A stretch of 35,436 bases of DNA, taken from positions 27,424 through 62,859 of the forward strand of contig JADGAQ010000003.1 in assembly GCA_015231925.1 (NCBI GenBank), in the 5' to 3' direction. Position numbers and translations under genes: made by a program. The DNA is from Magnetococcales bacterium. GTDB lineage: Bacteria; Pseudomonadota; Magnetococcia; Magnetococcales; JADGAQ01. The stretch's first letter is position 1, and each line of letters begins with the position of its first letter. Shown here piece after piece: positions 1 to 8,991 of the stretch. The notes beneath the pieces are model-generated. The model worked only from the letters and a program-made list of their open reading frames with translations. It was not told the origin of the DNA and searched no databases.

Positions 1-60
1 GGAGGGCCGCCAGGAGGGCCGCCAGGAGGGCCGCCAGGAGGGCCGCCAGGAGGGCCGCCA
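1..60 (+). repeat. 12-bp tandem repeat, five perfect units
   Basis: The unit GGAGGGCCGCCA is repeated five times without a mismatch, and a degenerate sixth copy begins at 61. In the coding frame each unit is one EGRQ tetrapeptide, so unit gain or loss keeps the frame. The array may extend upstream of the window. Confidence 0.95.
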
Positions 61-220
61 GGAAGGCATGGCCGAATTCCTGCTGGAGCTGATCCAGGAT
101 CGTTTTGGTCCGCCTCCGGAGTGGGTCTGTTCCCGCATTGCCGACGCGGATCCGGAGGCCCTGAAATCGTGGTGCAAACGGATTGTCGCCGCCAGGTGTA
201 TCGAAGCGGTTTTTCGGTAA
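2..220 (+). CDS. C-terminal part of an Rpn/DUF4351-type protein (truncated by window edge)
   Basis: The frame is open from base 2 to a TAA at 218-220 and has no start inside the window. It opens with five EGRQ repeats, then reads EGMAEFLLELIQDRFGPPPE and ends with a short helical segment (ADPEALKSWCKRI...EAVF). A charged EGxQ repeat followed by a 'LLxxLxxRFGPLPxW ... AxxExLxxW' tail is, from memory, the DUF4351 tail found on Rpn-family PD-(D/E)XK nucleases/transposase-like proteins. The nuclease domain would lie upstream and cannot be seen, so activity is unknown. It ends 9 bases before the convergent transglutaminase gene. The tail assignment is fairly confident and the whole-protein identity is inference. 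Confidence 0.65.
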   Translation, partial: EGRQEGRQEGRQEGRQEGRQEGMAEFLLELIQDRFGPPPEWVCSRIADADPEALKSWCKRIVAARCIEAVFR

Positions 221-229
221 ATCCCCAAC

Positions 230-1120
230 CTACTCCTCCTCCACATCCACCCGCGCCACATCCACCGAGACCTCCAGGGTTTCGCCCTGACCCCCCATGA
301 CCACGCCCTTGACCGGCGGCAGGTCCGAGTAGTCCCGGCCCCAGGCCACGGTGACGTGGCGTTGGCCGGGCAGCAGGTCGTTGGTGGGGTCGAAGTCGAT
401 CCAGCCGAATCCCGGCAGCAAGACCGCAAACCAGGCGTGGGAAGCGTCCGCGCCCACCAGTCGGGGCCGTCCCGGCGGCGGCAGGGTCTCCAGGTAGCCG
501 CTGACGTAACGCGCCGCCAGTCCCAGGGAACGCAATGCCCCGATGGCCACATGGGCGAAGTCCTGGCAGACGCCGGTGCGCCGCGCCATCACCTCGTGCA
601 GCGGGGTGGAGACGGTGGTGGACAGGGACTGATAGGTGAAGTCGGCGTGAATGCGGTGCATCAGGTCGGTGACGCCGTGAAGCAGGGAGCGGCCTTCGGG
701 AAAGGAGGGCCGGGCGTAGTCGGCCAGCTCCTCGCTGATGCGGATGTGGGGTGAATCGAGCAGAAACTGGCAGTTGGCCGGCTCCTCGGGCAGACAGCCG
801 CCCCGGAAAACGGCTTGGGCCTCCTCCCAGGAGAGGTCGTGGGCCTCGGCTTGAGCGCGTTCCCGCACCACGATCAGGCTGAGGGCCTGCACCGCCAGGG
901 TGCGATGCGGCTCCATGATTTCGAAGTAGTGGCCCTGGTTGCCGAAGGCGTCGAGGCGTCCCTGCAACACCGAGGGGGTGGGGGAGATCTCCAGATGAAA
1001 GCGGATGGGCTCCTGCCAGGGGGTGGATCGGGGCGTCAGCCAGGCCAGATTGTGACACAGCGAAACCGGATCGTGGTATTTGTAACGGGTCAGATGGCGA
1101 ATGCGGTAGGTGGTGCTCAT
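230..1120 (-). CDS. Transglutaminase-like cysteine protease/peptidase (COG1305 type)
   Basis: A 296-aa protein with the bacterial transglutaminase-like fold: an N-terminal beta domain (TYRIRHLTRYKYHDPVS), then the catalytic core. The catalytic Cys is C185 in RRTGVCQDFAH, the His is H228 in ADASHAWFAV and the Asp is D244 in WIDFDPTND, the order expected for the papain-like triad. The ATG at 1120 overlaps the stop of the upstream ATP-grasp-alpha-E gene (ATGA, 1117-1120), so it is the last gene of a three-gene minus-strand operon. Small transglutaminases of this type travel with circularly permuted ATP-grasp and alpha-E proteins and are predicted to hydrolyse or transfer amide bonds made by the ATP-grasp. 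No signal peptide is visible, so it is probably cytoplasmic. The substrate is unknown. Confidence 0.9.
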   Translation of the reverse strand: MSTTYRIRHLTRYKYHDPVSLCHNLAWLTPRSTPWQEPIRFHLEISPTPSVLQGRLDAFGNQGHYFEIMEPHRTLAVQALSLIVVRERAQAEAHDLSWEEAQAVFRGGCLPEEPANCQFLLDSPHIRISEELADYARPSFPEGRSLLHGVTDLMHRIHADFTYQSLSTTVSTPLHEVMARRTGVCQDFAHVAIGALRSLGLAARYVSGYLETLPPPGRPRLVGADASHAWFAVLLPGFGWIDFDPTNDLLPGQRHVTVAWGRDYSDLPPVKGVVMGGQGETLEVSVDVARVDVEEE

Positions 1121-3666
1121 CCCGGCAGACCTTTGCGGGCGTGGGCTGTGGTGTGTTGGAAATAGCCGTTGGAGAGTTCCACCGACAGGAGCGGCAGCAG
1201 ATCGTGCAGTCGGGAGAGGAGTTGCTCCAGGTTGGGACGGCCTCCTGCGTCGGTGACCAGGGAGAGCAGATCGGTATTGGCCAGGCGCACCGCGTTCAAC
1301 GCTTCCAGAATGATGCGACCTTCCGGGGTGCGATAGGTCGGCACGGAGACCCGGCGGGGCAGTTTGGTGATATGCCGCTCCAGGGCTTCCAGTTGAAAGG
1401 CGATGGCTCTCGGATTGGTTTCGTCGGCCAGGATCAGATCCAGGAAGGGTTTGACGAAGAGATGGGTGCGGTAGCGGCGGCGGAAGGTCATGGTGCTGTT
1501 GGTGGCGGCCAGCAGGGCTTCCAGCAGGGGGCGTTCCGCCTCGGGGCTGAACGGGGTCACCAGGGTGGTGCGCAACAGATCGACGGTGAGGAGGGAACGC
1601 TCCAGGCGTCGTCCCAGAACCATGAAGTGCCAGCCCAGGCCTCGGGTCATGTTTTCCATGGCCAGACCCGAGAGGGAGCCCAGTGCCATGATGAGTTCTT
1701 CCAGTTCGACGAGCATTTCCGGGGTGCTGGAGAGTCCCGACAGACGGGAGACCAGCTCCCGCAGGCGGTGGATGACCCGCCAGGTGTCGTTGGAGAGGCG
1801 TTCCCGCACGCGGTGGCTGCTCAAGATCAGGGCCTGCAGGGAGGAGACGATGCTGCCGGGATGACGGGTCGAGACAATGATGCGATGCAGCTCCTCTTCG
1901 GGCTCCTGCAGCCGTTGTTCCGCGCCTTCGCCCGCGAAGCCGGGCAGGATGTCGGTCATCAGGCTGGCGGCCCGGTAGATGAGGCGCAGGGACTCCTGCT
2001 GATTGACGGAAACGCCGTCGCTGCCGCCCATGGCGGGCAACAGCAGCACCACCCGCAGCAGTCGCAGGATGTTTTCGGCCCGTTCGGCGTAACGTCCCAC
2101 CCAGTAGAGATTTTCGGCGGTTCGGGAGGAGATCTCCCCGGTGAAGGCGGAGGGTTGATAGAGGCTCTCCAGCGGCGGGCGGTTGGCCCGGGCCACGGGC
2201 TGGGAGGAGAGGATCCAGACATCCTTGACCCGGCCCATGGGGCTGTCGAAGGCGTTCAGGGGCTCCCCGGCCCGAGCCACCCGTGCCAGTCCGCCGGGCA
2301 TCACTTCGACGCCCTGGGTACCGGCGGTGAAAAAGGTGCGCAAGATCCCGTATCCCGGAGCGGCGCTCTCGTCGAGGAGCAGCGGCAGGCTCGACGGCTG
2401 CGAGGCCTTCCGGGCCACGAAGTCGGCGGGGCGGGCTTTCAGGGCCTTTTGCAACGCGGCCTGTTTCTCCCGGCTCAAGTCGCCGAAGGGCAGGGGGGAG
2501 GGGTTGCCCCGTTCGTCGAGGCGGCTGATGATCCACGTATCCGGGGCCTCCAGCACGGTCTGAAGGGCATCGCCGCACCAGAGGGTGGGGGTGTGGGAGA
2601 GCAGCGGGGTTTCCTGAAGATAGTGGCGGCAGAGTTCGGGCAGGTAGGCCGGCAGGGCCGGATTTTCCAGAATGCCGACTCCCAGGGGGTTGATCACGCT
2701 GGTGCGCTGTTCCCGCAGGGCCTGAACCAGGCCGGCAACGCCTGATCCGGCCTTTTCGCCGAGTTCCAGGGGGTCGCAATGGCGATCTTCCAGCAGACGC
2801 AGAATCACGTCCACCGGATAGAGCCCCTCCAGGGTTTTGAAGTGAACCCGTCCGCCGCGCACCGCCAGATCCTCGCCCAGAACCAGGGGCAATCCCAGGT
2901 AGTTGGCCAGGAAGGCGTGTTCGAAGAAGAGTTCGCTGGAGGGACCGGGGGAGAGCAGAACGGAGCGGGGATCCTCCTTGTTCAGGGGGGAGGCCTCGAT
3001 CAGATGGGTGCGCAGGGCGGTGAAAAAAGGCAGCAGCAGGCGCACCTGGTTTTCGTTCAACGTCTCGCGCAGCAGGCGAAAGAAGATTTGACGGTTTTCC
3101 AGGGCATAGCCCACGCCGGTGGGGGTTTGCAGGGGATTGCCCAGAATCCGGAAAGCGCCGTTCTGCTGCCGCGCCACATCGACGGCGCCCCAGCGGATGC
3201 GCCACGGATGCGGCTGGTCCCAGCCCTGGCAGCAACGCAGGAAGCGTTCGTCACCGTAGATCAGGGAGGCGGGCAGAAGACCCGCCTTCAAGACATCCTG
3301 CTCGCCGTAGAGATCGTTCAGCAGATGTTCCAGCAGCCGGTGGTGCTGACGCAGCCCTTTTTCCAGCTGGGCCCACTCCGTTTCGGTGAGGATCCAGGGC
3401 AGCAGATCGAGATCCCAGGTGCGGCACGATTCGGGGGTGGTGTTGTAGGCGTCGTAGGTGACGCCGTTTTCCAGCAGCAGTTGCCGGGCCTGCTCCCGCA
3501 GGTTGGCCAGGCGCTGGGGTTCCATCTCCTGCAGATGGAGAACCACGGCTTTCCAGTGATCGCGCAACAGACCCCGGCTGTCCACCGCCTCGTCGTAACC
3601 GGGGGGCGGCGCATAATCGGCGAAGAGTCCCCGAATCGGATTGGGACTGGGGTTGGCTTGACTCAT
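1117..3666 (-). CDS. Fusion of circularly permuted ATP-grasp and alpha-E (DUF403) domains
   Basis: An 849-aa protein. Roughly residues 1-500 are a circularly permuted ATP-grasp (DUF404/DUF407, COG2308): it has the usual LLPWILTETEWAQLEKGL, DVLKAG and 'LENRQIFFRLL' landmarks and a C-terminal nucleotide-binding part (DFVARKASQPSS). From about 512 the alpha-E helical domain begins (SSRTAENLYWVGRYAERAEN), matching the start of the separate alpha-E protein at 8992. The ATG at 3666 overlaps the stop of the upstream DUF2126 gene, and its own stop overlaps the next start, so all three are translationally coupled. The family is predicted to be an amide-bond (peptide) ligase acting with transglutaminase partners. 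The reaction has not been established to my knowledge. The same two domains occur as separate genes on the other arm of this cluster. Confidence 0.9.
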   Translation of the reverse strand: MSQANPSPNPIRGLFADYAPPPGYDEAVDSRGLLRDHWKAVVLHLQEMEPQRLANLREQARQLLLENGVTYDAYNTTPESCRTWDLDLLPWILTETEWAQLEKGLRQHHRLLEHLLNDLYGEQDVLKAGLLPASLIYGDERFLRCCQGWDQPHPWRIRWGAVDVARQQNGAFRILGNPLQTPTGVGYALENRQIFFRLLRETLNENQVRLLLPFFTALRTHLIEASPLNKEDPRSVLLSPGPSSELFFEHAFLANYLGLPLVLGEDLAVRGGRVHFKTLEGLYPVDVILRLLEDRHCDPLELGEKAGSGVAGLVQALREQRTSVINPLGVGILENPALPAYLPELCRHYLQETPLLSHTPTLWCGDALQTVLEAPDTWIISRLDERGNPSPLPFGDLSREKQAALQKALKARPADFVARKASQPSSLPLLLDESAAPGYGILRTFFTAGTQGVEVMPGGLARVARAGEPLNAFDSPMGRVKDVWILSSQPVARANRPPLESLYQPSAFTGEISSRTAENLYWVGRYAERAENILRLLRVVLLLPAMGGSDGVSVNQQESLRLIYRAASLMTDILPGFAGEGAEQRLQEPEEELHRIIVSTRHPGSIVSSLQALILSSHRVRERLSNDTWRVIHRLRELVSRLSGLSSTPEMLVELEELIMALGSLSGLAMENMTRGLGWHFMVLGRRLERSLLTVDLLRTTLVTPFSPEAERPLLEALLAATNSTMTFRRRYRTHLFVKPFLDLILADETNPRAIAFQLEALERHITKLPRRVSVPTYRTPEGRIILEALNAVRLANTDLLSLVTDAGGRPNLEQLLSRLHDLLPLLSVELSNGYFQHTTAHARKGLPG

Positions 3667-6600
3667 GGCAGCTCCGGCGGTCGGCGCAGGTCCAGGGTGT
3701 GTGGGAAGTCGACGGAAGGTTCTTCCGGGGGTGGACTCATGGGTCGTGGCAGGTGGCCCGTGGCGACGAAGCGCCCCGGTCCCGCCGTCTCCGGCGGCGG
3801 TTGCAGGGGACCGGCGCGATGGCCGAACTCCTGGTAGCGCACGCCCCGACGGGCTTCGGCTTCGAAGCTGTTGACGGGAAAGACCTGGTAGTTGCGCCCC
3901 CCCGGATGACCGGCGTGATAGGTGCAGCCGCCCAGGGAGTGGCCGTTCCAGGTATCGACCAGATCGAAGACCAGGGGAGTTTGCACGCCGATGGTGGGAT
4001 GCAGGCACGAGGGCGGCTGCCAGGCGCGGAAACGCACCCCGCCAACGGCTTCGCCCGGCGTTCCGGTGGGCTGCAGGGGCACGCGCCGCCCGTTGCATGT
4101 CACCACGTGGCGACCCTCGGTCCGACCGGTGAGGTGAATCTGCAGCCGCTCCAGGGAGGCGTCCACGAAGCGGGAGGTCCCGCCGCGACTCACCTCTTCG
4201 CCGAGAACGTGCCAGGGCTCCAGGGCCATGCGCAACTCCAGATGAACATCGTCGAGAACCACCGTTCCGATATGGGGGAAACGAAACTCCCAAAAGGGAT
4301 CGAGCCACTCGCTCCGGAAGGGCAGTCCGGCGCGGCGCAGCATGGCCGTCACCTGTTTCACGTCGTCGCGAACGTGGTGGGGCAGCAGGAAGCGATCGTG
4401 CAACGCCGTGCCCCAGCGCACCAGGCGGTGGTGATAGGGCTGCCGCCAGAAATGGGCGATCAGGGTTCTTATAAGCAACATTTGCACCAGACTCATGCGG
4501 CTGTGGGGCGGCATTTCGAAGGCGCGCAGCTCCAGCAGACCCTGGCGGCCCGTGGCGCTGTCGGGGTTGTAGAGCTTGTCGATGCAGAACTCGCTGCGAT
4601 GGGTGTTGCCCGTCAGATCGACCAGCAGATGGCGCAACATCCGGTCCACCAGCCAGGGGGCCGTCACCTCGCCGTCGGGCATGTTGGCGAAGGCGATTTC
4701 CAGTTCATGGAGGTTTTCGTGACGCGCTTCGTCCACACGGGGGGCCTGGCTGGTGGGGCCGATGAAGAGACCCGAAAAGAGATACGACAGCCCCGGATGG
4801 TGCTGCCAGCAGGTGACCAGACTGCGCAGCAGATCGGGGCGGCGCAACAGGGGGCTGTCGGAGGGGGTGGCTCCGCCGATGACCACATGGTTGCCCCCGC
4901 CGGTGCCGGTATGCCGCCCGTCGAGCATGAACTTCTCCGTGGCCAGGCGGCTCTGCCGGGCCTCTTCGTAGAGGCGTTGCGAAGTGGTCACCAGTTCCGA
5001 CCAGGAGGCGGCGGGGTGGATGTTGACCTCGATCACCGCCGGATCCGGCGTCACCATGAAACGTTGCAGGCGCAGATCCTGCGGCGGCTCGTAGCCCTCC
5101 AGCACCACCGGCAGCTCCAGCGATTCCGCCACGCTCTCCACGGTGGCCACCAGCTCCACGTAGTGTTCCAGCAGGCCGACGGGGGGCAGGAAGAGGTGGA
5201 GCAGTCCGTCGCGCACCTGGGCGCAGCAGGCGGTGTGCAGCAGGGGACCGGGAGCCCGCGCCGTTTTCTGTTCCGCGACCTGTTGTCGCAAGGGGCCGTA
5301 TTCGGCCAGGGCGGGGACCACCTCGAAGAGGGAGCGGGTCAGGGGAATCGCCTCCTCCTCGTCCAGGGCGGGCAGGGATTCCAAGGGCAGCCTCAACCCC
5401 ATGGGGCTGTCGCCGGGAATCAGAAAGAGCCCTTTTCGCCGTAACGACCAGATGCAGCTTTGCCAGTTCCGGCCGTCGTGGCCCAGGGGCAGCGCCCAGC
5501 CCACCGGTTGGCCCAGCTTTTGGTCGAGTCGGGCCATGATCTGATCGAGATCGGCGCTCTGCGGCAGATTGCCCTCTTTCCAGAGGTGGTAGTAGCGATC
5601 CTCGAAGCCCGGCAGGATCAACGATTCGTCGACACCCAGACGCCGGGCCAGCTCTTGCAGATAGCGGCGGGCCGCCGTCGGGCCGTGGGCGGCCGGTTGG
5701 TGGAGTCGCGCCAGAAGGGCGGGGTTTTTCCACAAGGGCTGGCCATCCTTGCGCCAGAAACAGCCGTAACGCCAACGGGGCAGGGGCTCGCCGGGATACC
5801 ACTTGCCCTGGCCGTGCTGCAACACCCCTCCGGGGGCGAAGGCCGCGTGCAGACGCCGCAGCAGATCTTCCGCCAGCAGCCGTTTGCGGGGGCCGTCGGC
5901 ATCGAAATTCCACTCGTCGTCGTCGGTCTTCTCCATGGCGGTGAAGGTGGGTTCGCCCCCCATGGTCAGGCGCACGTCGTCGGCCAGCAGCCGTTCATCC
6001 ACCCGCTCGCCCAGAGCCAGAATGGCGCTCCAGTCGTGGTCGGTGTAGGGTTTGGTCACCCGTGGATCCTCGTGCAGGCGGATCACGGTGTTTTCGAAGA
6101 GGAATTCGGTTTCGCACTCGTCCACGCAGCCGGTGACGGGCGCCGCACTGGTATGATGCGGTGTGCAGGCCAGGGGAATGTGACCCTCCCCGGCAAAGAG
6201 TCCCGAGGTGGGGTCGAGTCCGATCCAGCCGGCGCCGGGCAGATAGACCTCCGCCCAGGCGTGCAGGTCGGTGAAGTCCCGATCGGTGCCGGCAGGGCCT
6301 TCCAGGGGTTTTTCGTCCGGGGTCAACTGCACCAGATAGCCCGAGACGAAACGGGCCGCCAGTCCCAGATGACGCAGGATGGTCACCAGCAGCAGGGCGC
6401 TGTCGCGGCAGGAGCCGGTGCGGCGTTCCAGGGTCTCCTCGCAGCTCTGCACCCCCGGCTCCAGGCGAATGGTGTAGCCGATCTCCCGTTGCAACCGCTG
6501 GTTGAGGTGGACCAGGAAATCGACGCTGCGCCCTTTGTGGCGATCCACCTTGTTCAACCACTGCGTCAGCAGCGGACCGGGGGTTTCGGTTTCGCGGTAG

Positions 6601-6947
6601 GGAGCCAGCTCCCGGGCCAGCAGGGTTTCGTAGGTGAAGGGGAACTCTTCCGCGTACTCCTCGACGAAGAAGTCGAAGGGGTTGATCACCGTCATGTCGG
6701 CGATGACCTCCACGTCGAGGCTCATTTCGCGCATGGCTTCGGGAAAGACCACTCGGGCCATGAAGTTGCCGAAGGGGTCCTGTTGCCAGTTGATGAAGTG
6801 GTTGGCCGGGGTGATCTTCAGGGAGTAGGCCCGCACGGGGGTGCGGCTGTGGGCGGCGGGCCGCAGACGGAAGACGTGGGGCGAAAGAGTGACCAACCGG
6901 TCGTAACGATAGGTGGTACGATGGCGAATGGCGACGCGAATGGTCAT
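3663..6947 (-). CDS. Large transglutaminase-like protein with DUF2126 (COG4196 type)
   Basis: A 1094-aa protein. The ATG at 6947 was chosen because it follows AGGAAGG at good spacing and gives the family's start MTIRVAIRHRTTYRYD; upstream in-frame codons only add a proline/glycine-rich leader. The N-terminal ~300 residues hold a transglutaminase core with C180 (RRTGSC), H229 (TDLHAWAEV) and D245 (GLDPTSG). From about residue 330 onward is the long DUF2126 region (RLTMGGEPTFTAMEKTDDDEW), typical of the ~1100-aa COG4196 proteins. It is the first gene of the minus-strand arm, overlapping the ATP-grasp-alpha-E gene by ATGA. Role: probably a cytoplasmic amide hydrolase/transferase in the same peptide-modification pathway. 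The DUF2126 function is unknown. Confidence 0.9.
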   Translation of the reverse strand: MTIRVAIRHRTTYRYDRLVTLSPHVFRLRPAAHSRTPVRAYSLKITPANHFINWQQDPFGNFMARVVFPEAMREMSLDVEVIADMTVINPFDFFVEEYAEEFPFTYETLLARELAPYRETETPGPLLTQWLNKVDRHKGRSVDFLVHLNQRLQREIGYTIRLEPGVQSCEETLERRTGSCRDSALLLVTILRHLGLAARFVSGYLVQLTPDEKPLEGPAGTDRDFTDLHAWAEVYLPGAGWIGLDPTSGLFAGEGHIPLACTPHHTSAAPVTGCVDECETEFLFENTVIRLHEDPRVTKPYTDHDWSAILALGERVDERLLADDVRLTMGGEPTFTAMEKTDDDEWNFDADGPRKRLLAEDLLRRLHAAFAPGGVLQHGQGKWYPGEPLPRWRYGCFWRKDGQPLWKNPALLARLHQPAAHGPTAARRYLQELARRLGVDESLILPGFEDRYYHLWKEGNLPQSADLDQIMARLDQKLGQPVGWALPLGHDGRNWQSCIWSLRRKGLFLIPGDSPMGLRLPLESLPALDEEEAIPLTRSLFEVVPALAEYGPLRQQVAEQKTARAPGPLLHTACCAQVRDGLLHLFLPPVGLLEHYVELVATVESVAESLELPVVLEGYEPPQDLRLQRFMVTPDPAVIEVNIHPAASWSELVTTSQRLYEEARQSRLATEKFMLDGRHTGTGGGNHVVIGGATPSDSPLLRRPDLLRSLVTCWQHHPGLSYLFSGLFIGPTSQAPRVDEARHENLHELEIAFANMPDGEVTAPWLVDRMLRHLLVDLTGNTHRSEFCIDKLYNPDSATGRQGLLELRAFEMPPHSRMSLVQMLLIRTLIAHFWRQPYHHRLVRWGTALHDRFLLPHHVRDDVKQVTAMLRRAGLPFRSEWLDPFWEFRFPHIGTVVLDDVHLELRMALEPWHVLGEEVSRGGTSRFVDASLERLQIHLTGRTEGRHVVTCNGRRVPLQPTGTPGEAVGGVRFRAWQPPSCLHPTIGVQTPLVFDLVDTWNGHSLGGCTYHAGHPGGRNYQVFPVNSFEAEARRGVRYQEFGHRAGPLQPPPETAGPGRFVATGHLPRPMSPPPEEPSVDFPHTLDLRRPPELP

Positions 6948-7263
6948 GACAACCTTCCTGAAGCGGCTTGACCGGCCCAGCCGAGGGGCTTTCCGGGATC
7001 CCCGGACACCAGCGGAACCCGCAATTCCCACGCCAACCGGGGTAGGGGGGCGGCAGGCCGTGAGGCCGGGGTGGTATCCCTCCAGGGTGCATTATTTATT
7101 GGCACGGCGCACTCTTTTCCATCAGTGCTGCCTAATGGATGGAAAATGGACAATGGGGGAATGGACGCAGAATCAATCCCGGCGCCTCTGGCCCGTCTGT
7201 TGCACAAGGGAAGATTGAATGAGGGGCCCGACCGGGCCAAACGGCTGCTGCAGAGGAGTTCTC
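6948..7263. promoter_or_regulatory. Divergent promoter region of the ATP-grasp/alpha-E cluster
   Basis: This 316-base gap separates the two divergent arms, so it should carry both promoters. I see an inverted repeat TTTTCCATC (7115-7123) / GATGGAAAA (7138-7146) with a 14-base spacer in its most AT-rich part, and a GGCCCG-AC-CGGGCC palindrome at 7226-7239 just before the plus-strand gene. Either could be an operator. No convincing -35/-10 pair can be assigned. Confidence 0.4.
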
Positions 7264-8709
7264 ATGACACTGTCCTGGCGGGAGTATCCGCAAACATCGC
7301 GTTTTGATGAGCTGATCACCTCCGAGGGGGAGCCCCGTCCGGAGGCGCAACTCCTCTGCGGGCATCTGGCCGATCTGGGGCTGGAGGCGGTGCGGCAGCG
7401 GCAGCAGGCGGCGGAAGCGGCCATCGTCAATCTGGGCATCACCTTCACCATCTATTCCGAAGGGGACAACATCGACCGGGCCTGGCCCTTCGACATCATT
7501 CCCCGGCTGCTCTCCCTGCGGGAGTGGCAGCGGGTGGAGCGGGGGCTGATCCAGCGCATCACGGCCATCAACCTCTTCATCGGCGATCTTTACGGGGAGC
7601 GTCGCATCATCCGGGACGGGGTGTTCCCGGTGGAGCTGCTGCACCAGTCGAAGAACTATCGCCCCCATTGCGAGGGGATGAAACCCGTTTGGGGCTCCTG
7701 GGCCCATATTTGCGGCAGCGATCTGGTGCGGGACGGCAACGGGGAGATTCACGTTCTGGAGGATAATCTGCGGGTGCCTTCGGGGGTCTCCTACATGCTG
7801 GAAAACCGCATGTTGACCAAACGGGTTTTCCCGGAGCTGTTCCGCCGCCATCGCATTCAGCCGGTGGACGACTATCCGGCCCAGCTTTACGAGACCCTGG
7901 CGGCCCTGTCGCCGCGCCCCGGCGATCATCCCCGGGTGGTGCTGCTGACGCCGGGCATTTACAACTCCGCCTATTTCGAACATGTCTATCTGGCGCAGCA
8001 CATGGGCATTGAGCTGGTGGAGGGGCGGGATCTGATCGTGGGGGACGACGACTGCGTTTACATGAAGACCATCTCCGGTCTGGAGGGGGTGGATGTCATT
8101 TACCGGCGGGTGGACGACCTCTTTCTGGATCCGGAGGTATTTGAACCGGAGTCGATGCTGGGGGTGGCGGGGCTGATTCGCGCCTGGCGCAAGGGCAAGG
8201 TGGCTTTGGCCAACGCTCCCGGCGCGGGCGTGGCCGACGACAAGGTGGTCTACGCCTATATGCCGGAGATCATTCGCTATTATCTGGGGGAAGAGGCCAT
8301 TCTGCCCAACGTGCCCACCTATAAATGTCTGGAGGAGGCGGAGCGGCGTTACGTTCTGGATCATCTCGGCGAGCTGGTGGTCAAGCCGGCCAACGAATCG
8401 GGAGGGTACGGCATGCTGATCGGCTCCTTCGCCACCCGGCAGCAGATGGAGGAGATGGCGGGGCGTATCGAGGCCGATCCGCGCAACTACATCGCCCAGC
8501 CGATCCTGTCGCTTTCCACGGTGCCGACCTTGTCGCCGGAGGGGTTGGCGCCACGGCATGTCGATTTGCGGCCTTTCATTCTGCAGAGCAAGGAGACCTA
8601 CGTCACGGCGGGGGGCTTGACCCGTGTGGCCTTGCGGCCCGGATCCCTGGTGGTCAACTCCAGCCAGGGAGGTGGCAGCAAGGATACCTGGATTGTGGCG
8701 GATGTTTGA
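7264..8709 (+). CDS. Circularly permuted ATP-grasp protein (COG2308)
   Basis: A 481-aa protein. The ATG at 7264 is preceded by GAGGAG, while the upstream ATG at 7219 has no comparable site and adds non-conserved residues. Family landmarks are present in order: LGITFTIYSEGDNIDR, IPRLLSLREWQRVERGL, INLFIGDLYGERRI, 'HVLEDNLRVPSGVSYMLENR', 'GIYNSAYFEHVYLA', DVIYRRVDDLFLDP and the C-terminal nucleotide-binding part LVVKPANESGGYGM. It is a predicted ATP-dependent amide (peptide) ligase of the cytoplasm. It heads the right arm of the cluster and the alpha-E gene follows 282 bases downstream. It is a distant paralogue of the N-terminal half of the fusion protein at 1117-3666. The family call is confident; the substrate is unknown. 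Confidence 0.93.
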   Translation: MTLSWREYPQTSRFDELITSEGEPRPEAQLLCGHLADLGLEAVRQRQQAAEAAIVNLGITFTIYSEGDNIDRAWPFDIIPRLLSLREWQRVERGLIQRITAINLFIGDLYGERRIIRDGVFPVELLHQSKNYRPHCEGMKPVWGSWAHICGSDLVRDGNGEIHVLEDNLRVPSGVSYMLENRMLTKRVFPELFRRHRIQPVDDYPAQLYETLAALSPRPGDHPRVVLLTPGIYNSAYFEHVYLAQHMGIELVEGRDLIVGDDDCVYMKTISGLEGVDVIYRRVDDLFLDPEVFEPESMLGVAGLIRAWRKGKVALANAPGAGVADDKVVYAYMPEIIRYYLGEEAILPNVPTYKCLEEAERRYVLDHLGELVVKPANESGGYGMLIGSFATRQQMEEMAGRIEADPRNYIAQPILSLSTVPTLSPEGLAPRHVDLRPFILQSKETYVTAGGLTRVALRPGSLVVNSSQGGGSKDTWIVADV

Positions 8710-8726
8710 TGTTTGGTCTTTTGACG

Positions 8727-8783
8727 TTCAATATTTTATCTTTTAAGTATCAAAAAAAGGAAATGTTCTGTCCGTTGACGTTT
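8727..8783 (+). repeat. 57-bp AT-rich dispersed repeat, copy 1
   Basis: The segment beginning TTCAATATTTTATC and running through a poly-A stretch to GTTGACGTTT recurs at 31010-31066 in the same orientation with only three differences. It is strikingly AT-rich against its surroundings and lies between the ATP-grasp gene and the first GC-rich hairpin repeat. Confidence 0.85.
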
Positions 8784-8833
8784 CCGTGATCAAAGCGCGG
8801 CAAAGGTTCCGACCCAGCGCAGCCTGGCCGTGC

Positions 8834-8966
8834 AACGGAAAAAGGCAACGTCCCAGGGGTGCCCCCTGGACCCCGTGGGGTCGGAAGTCAACAGAAAAAG
8901 GAAGAGTCCCAGGGCGCTGCCCTGGACCCGCCGGGGGGGATAATCCCCCCCGGACCCCCGTATTAG
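8834..8966 (-). repeat. GC-rich three-hairpin repeat (REP-like), copy 1, inverted
   Basis: A ~130-bp element with three palindromes: CCAGGGGTGCCCCCTGG, CCAGGGCGCTGCCCTGG and GGGGGGGATAATCCCCCCC. It is the reverse complement of the copies at 9942-10069 and 20297-20430. Together with copy 2 it brackets the alpha-E gene with inverted repeats. It has no coding content and is probably a non-autonomous dispersed element of this genome. Confidence 0.85.
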
Positions 8967-8991
8967 TTTATTACGGATGGAGGGGAGTTCG

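Noticed and set aside
1141-2745. Long plus-strand open frame opposite the ATP-grasp-alpha-E gene (and similar long frames opposite the transglutaminase, TMTC and recN genes)
   Set aside because: These are antisense shadows in GC-rich DNA. They are rich in Gly/Gln/His and lack any family motif, while the opposite strand has full, motif-bearing genes.
7098-7120. Possible sigma-54 promoter (TTGGCACGG...)
   Set aside because: The GG element has no GC/TTGC element at the required -12 distance.
7132-8559. 475-aa minus-strand frame opposite the ATP-grasp gene
   Set aside because: Its composition is that of a shadow frame and the plus strand carries all COG2308 motifs.
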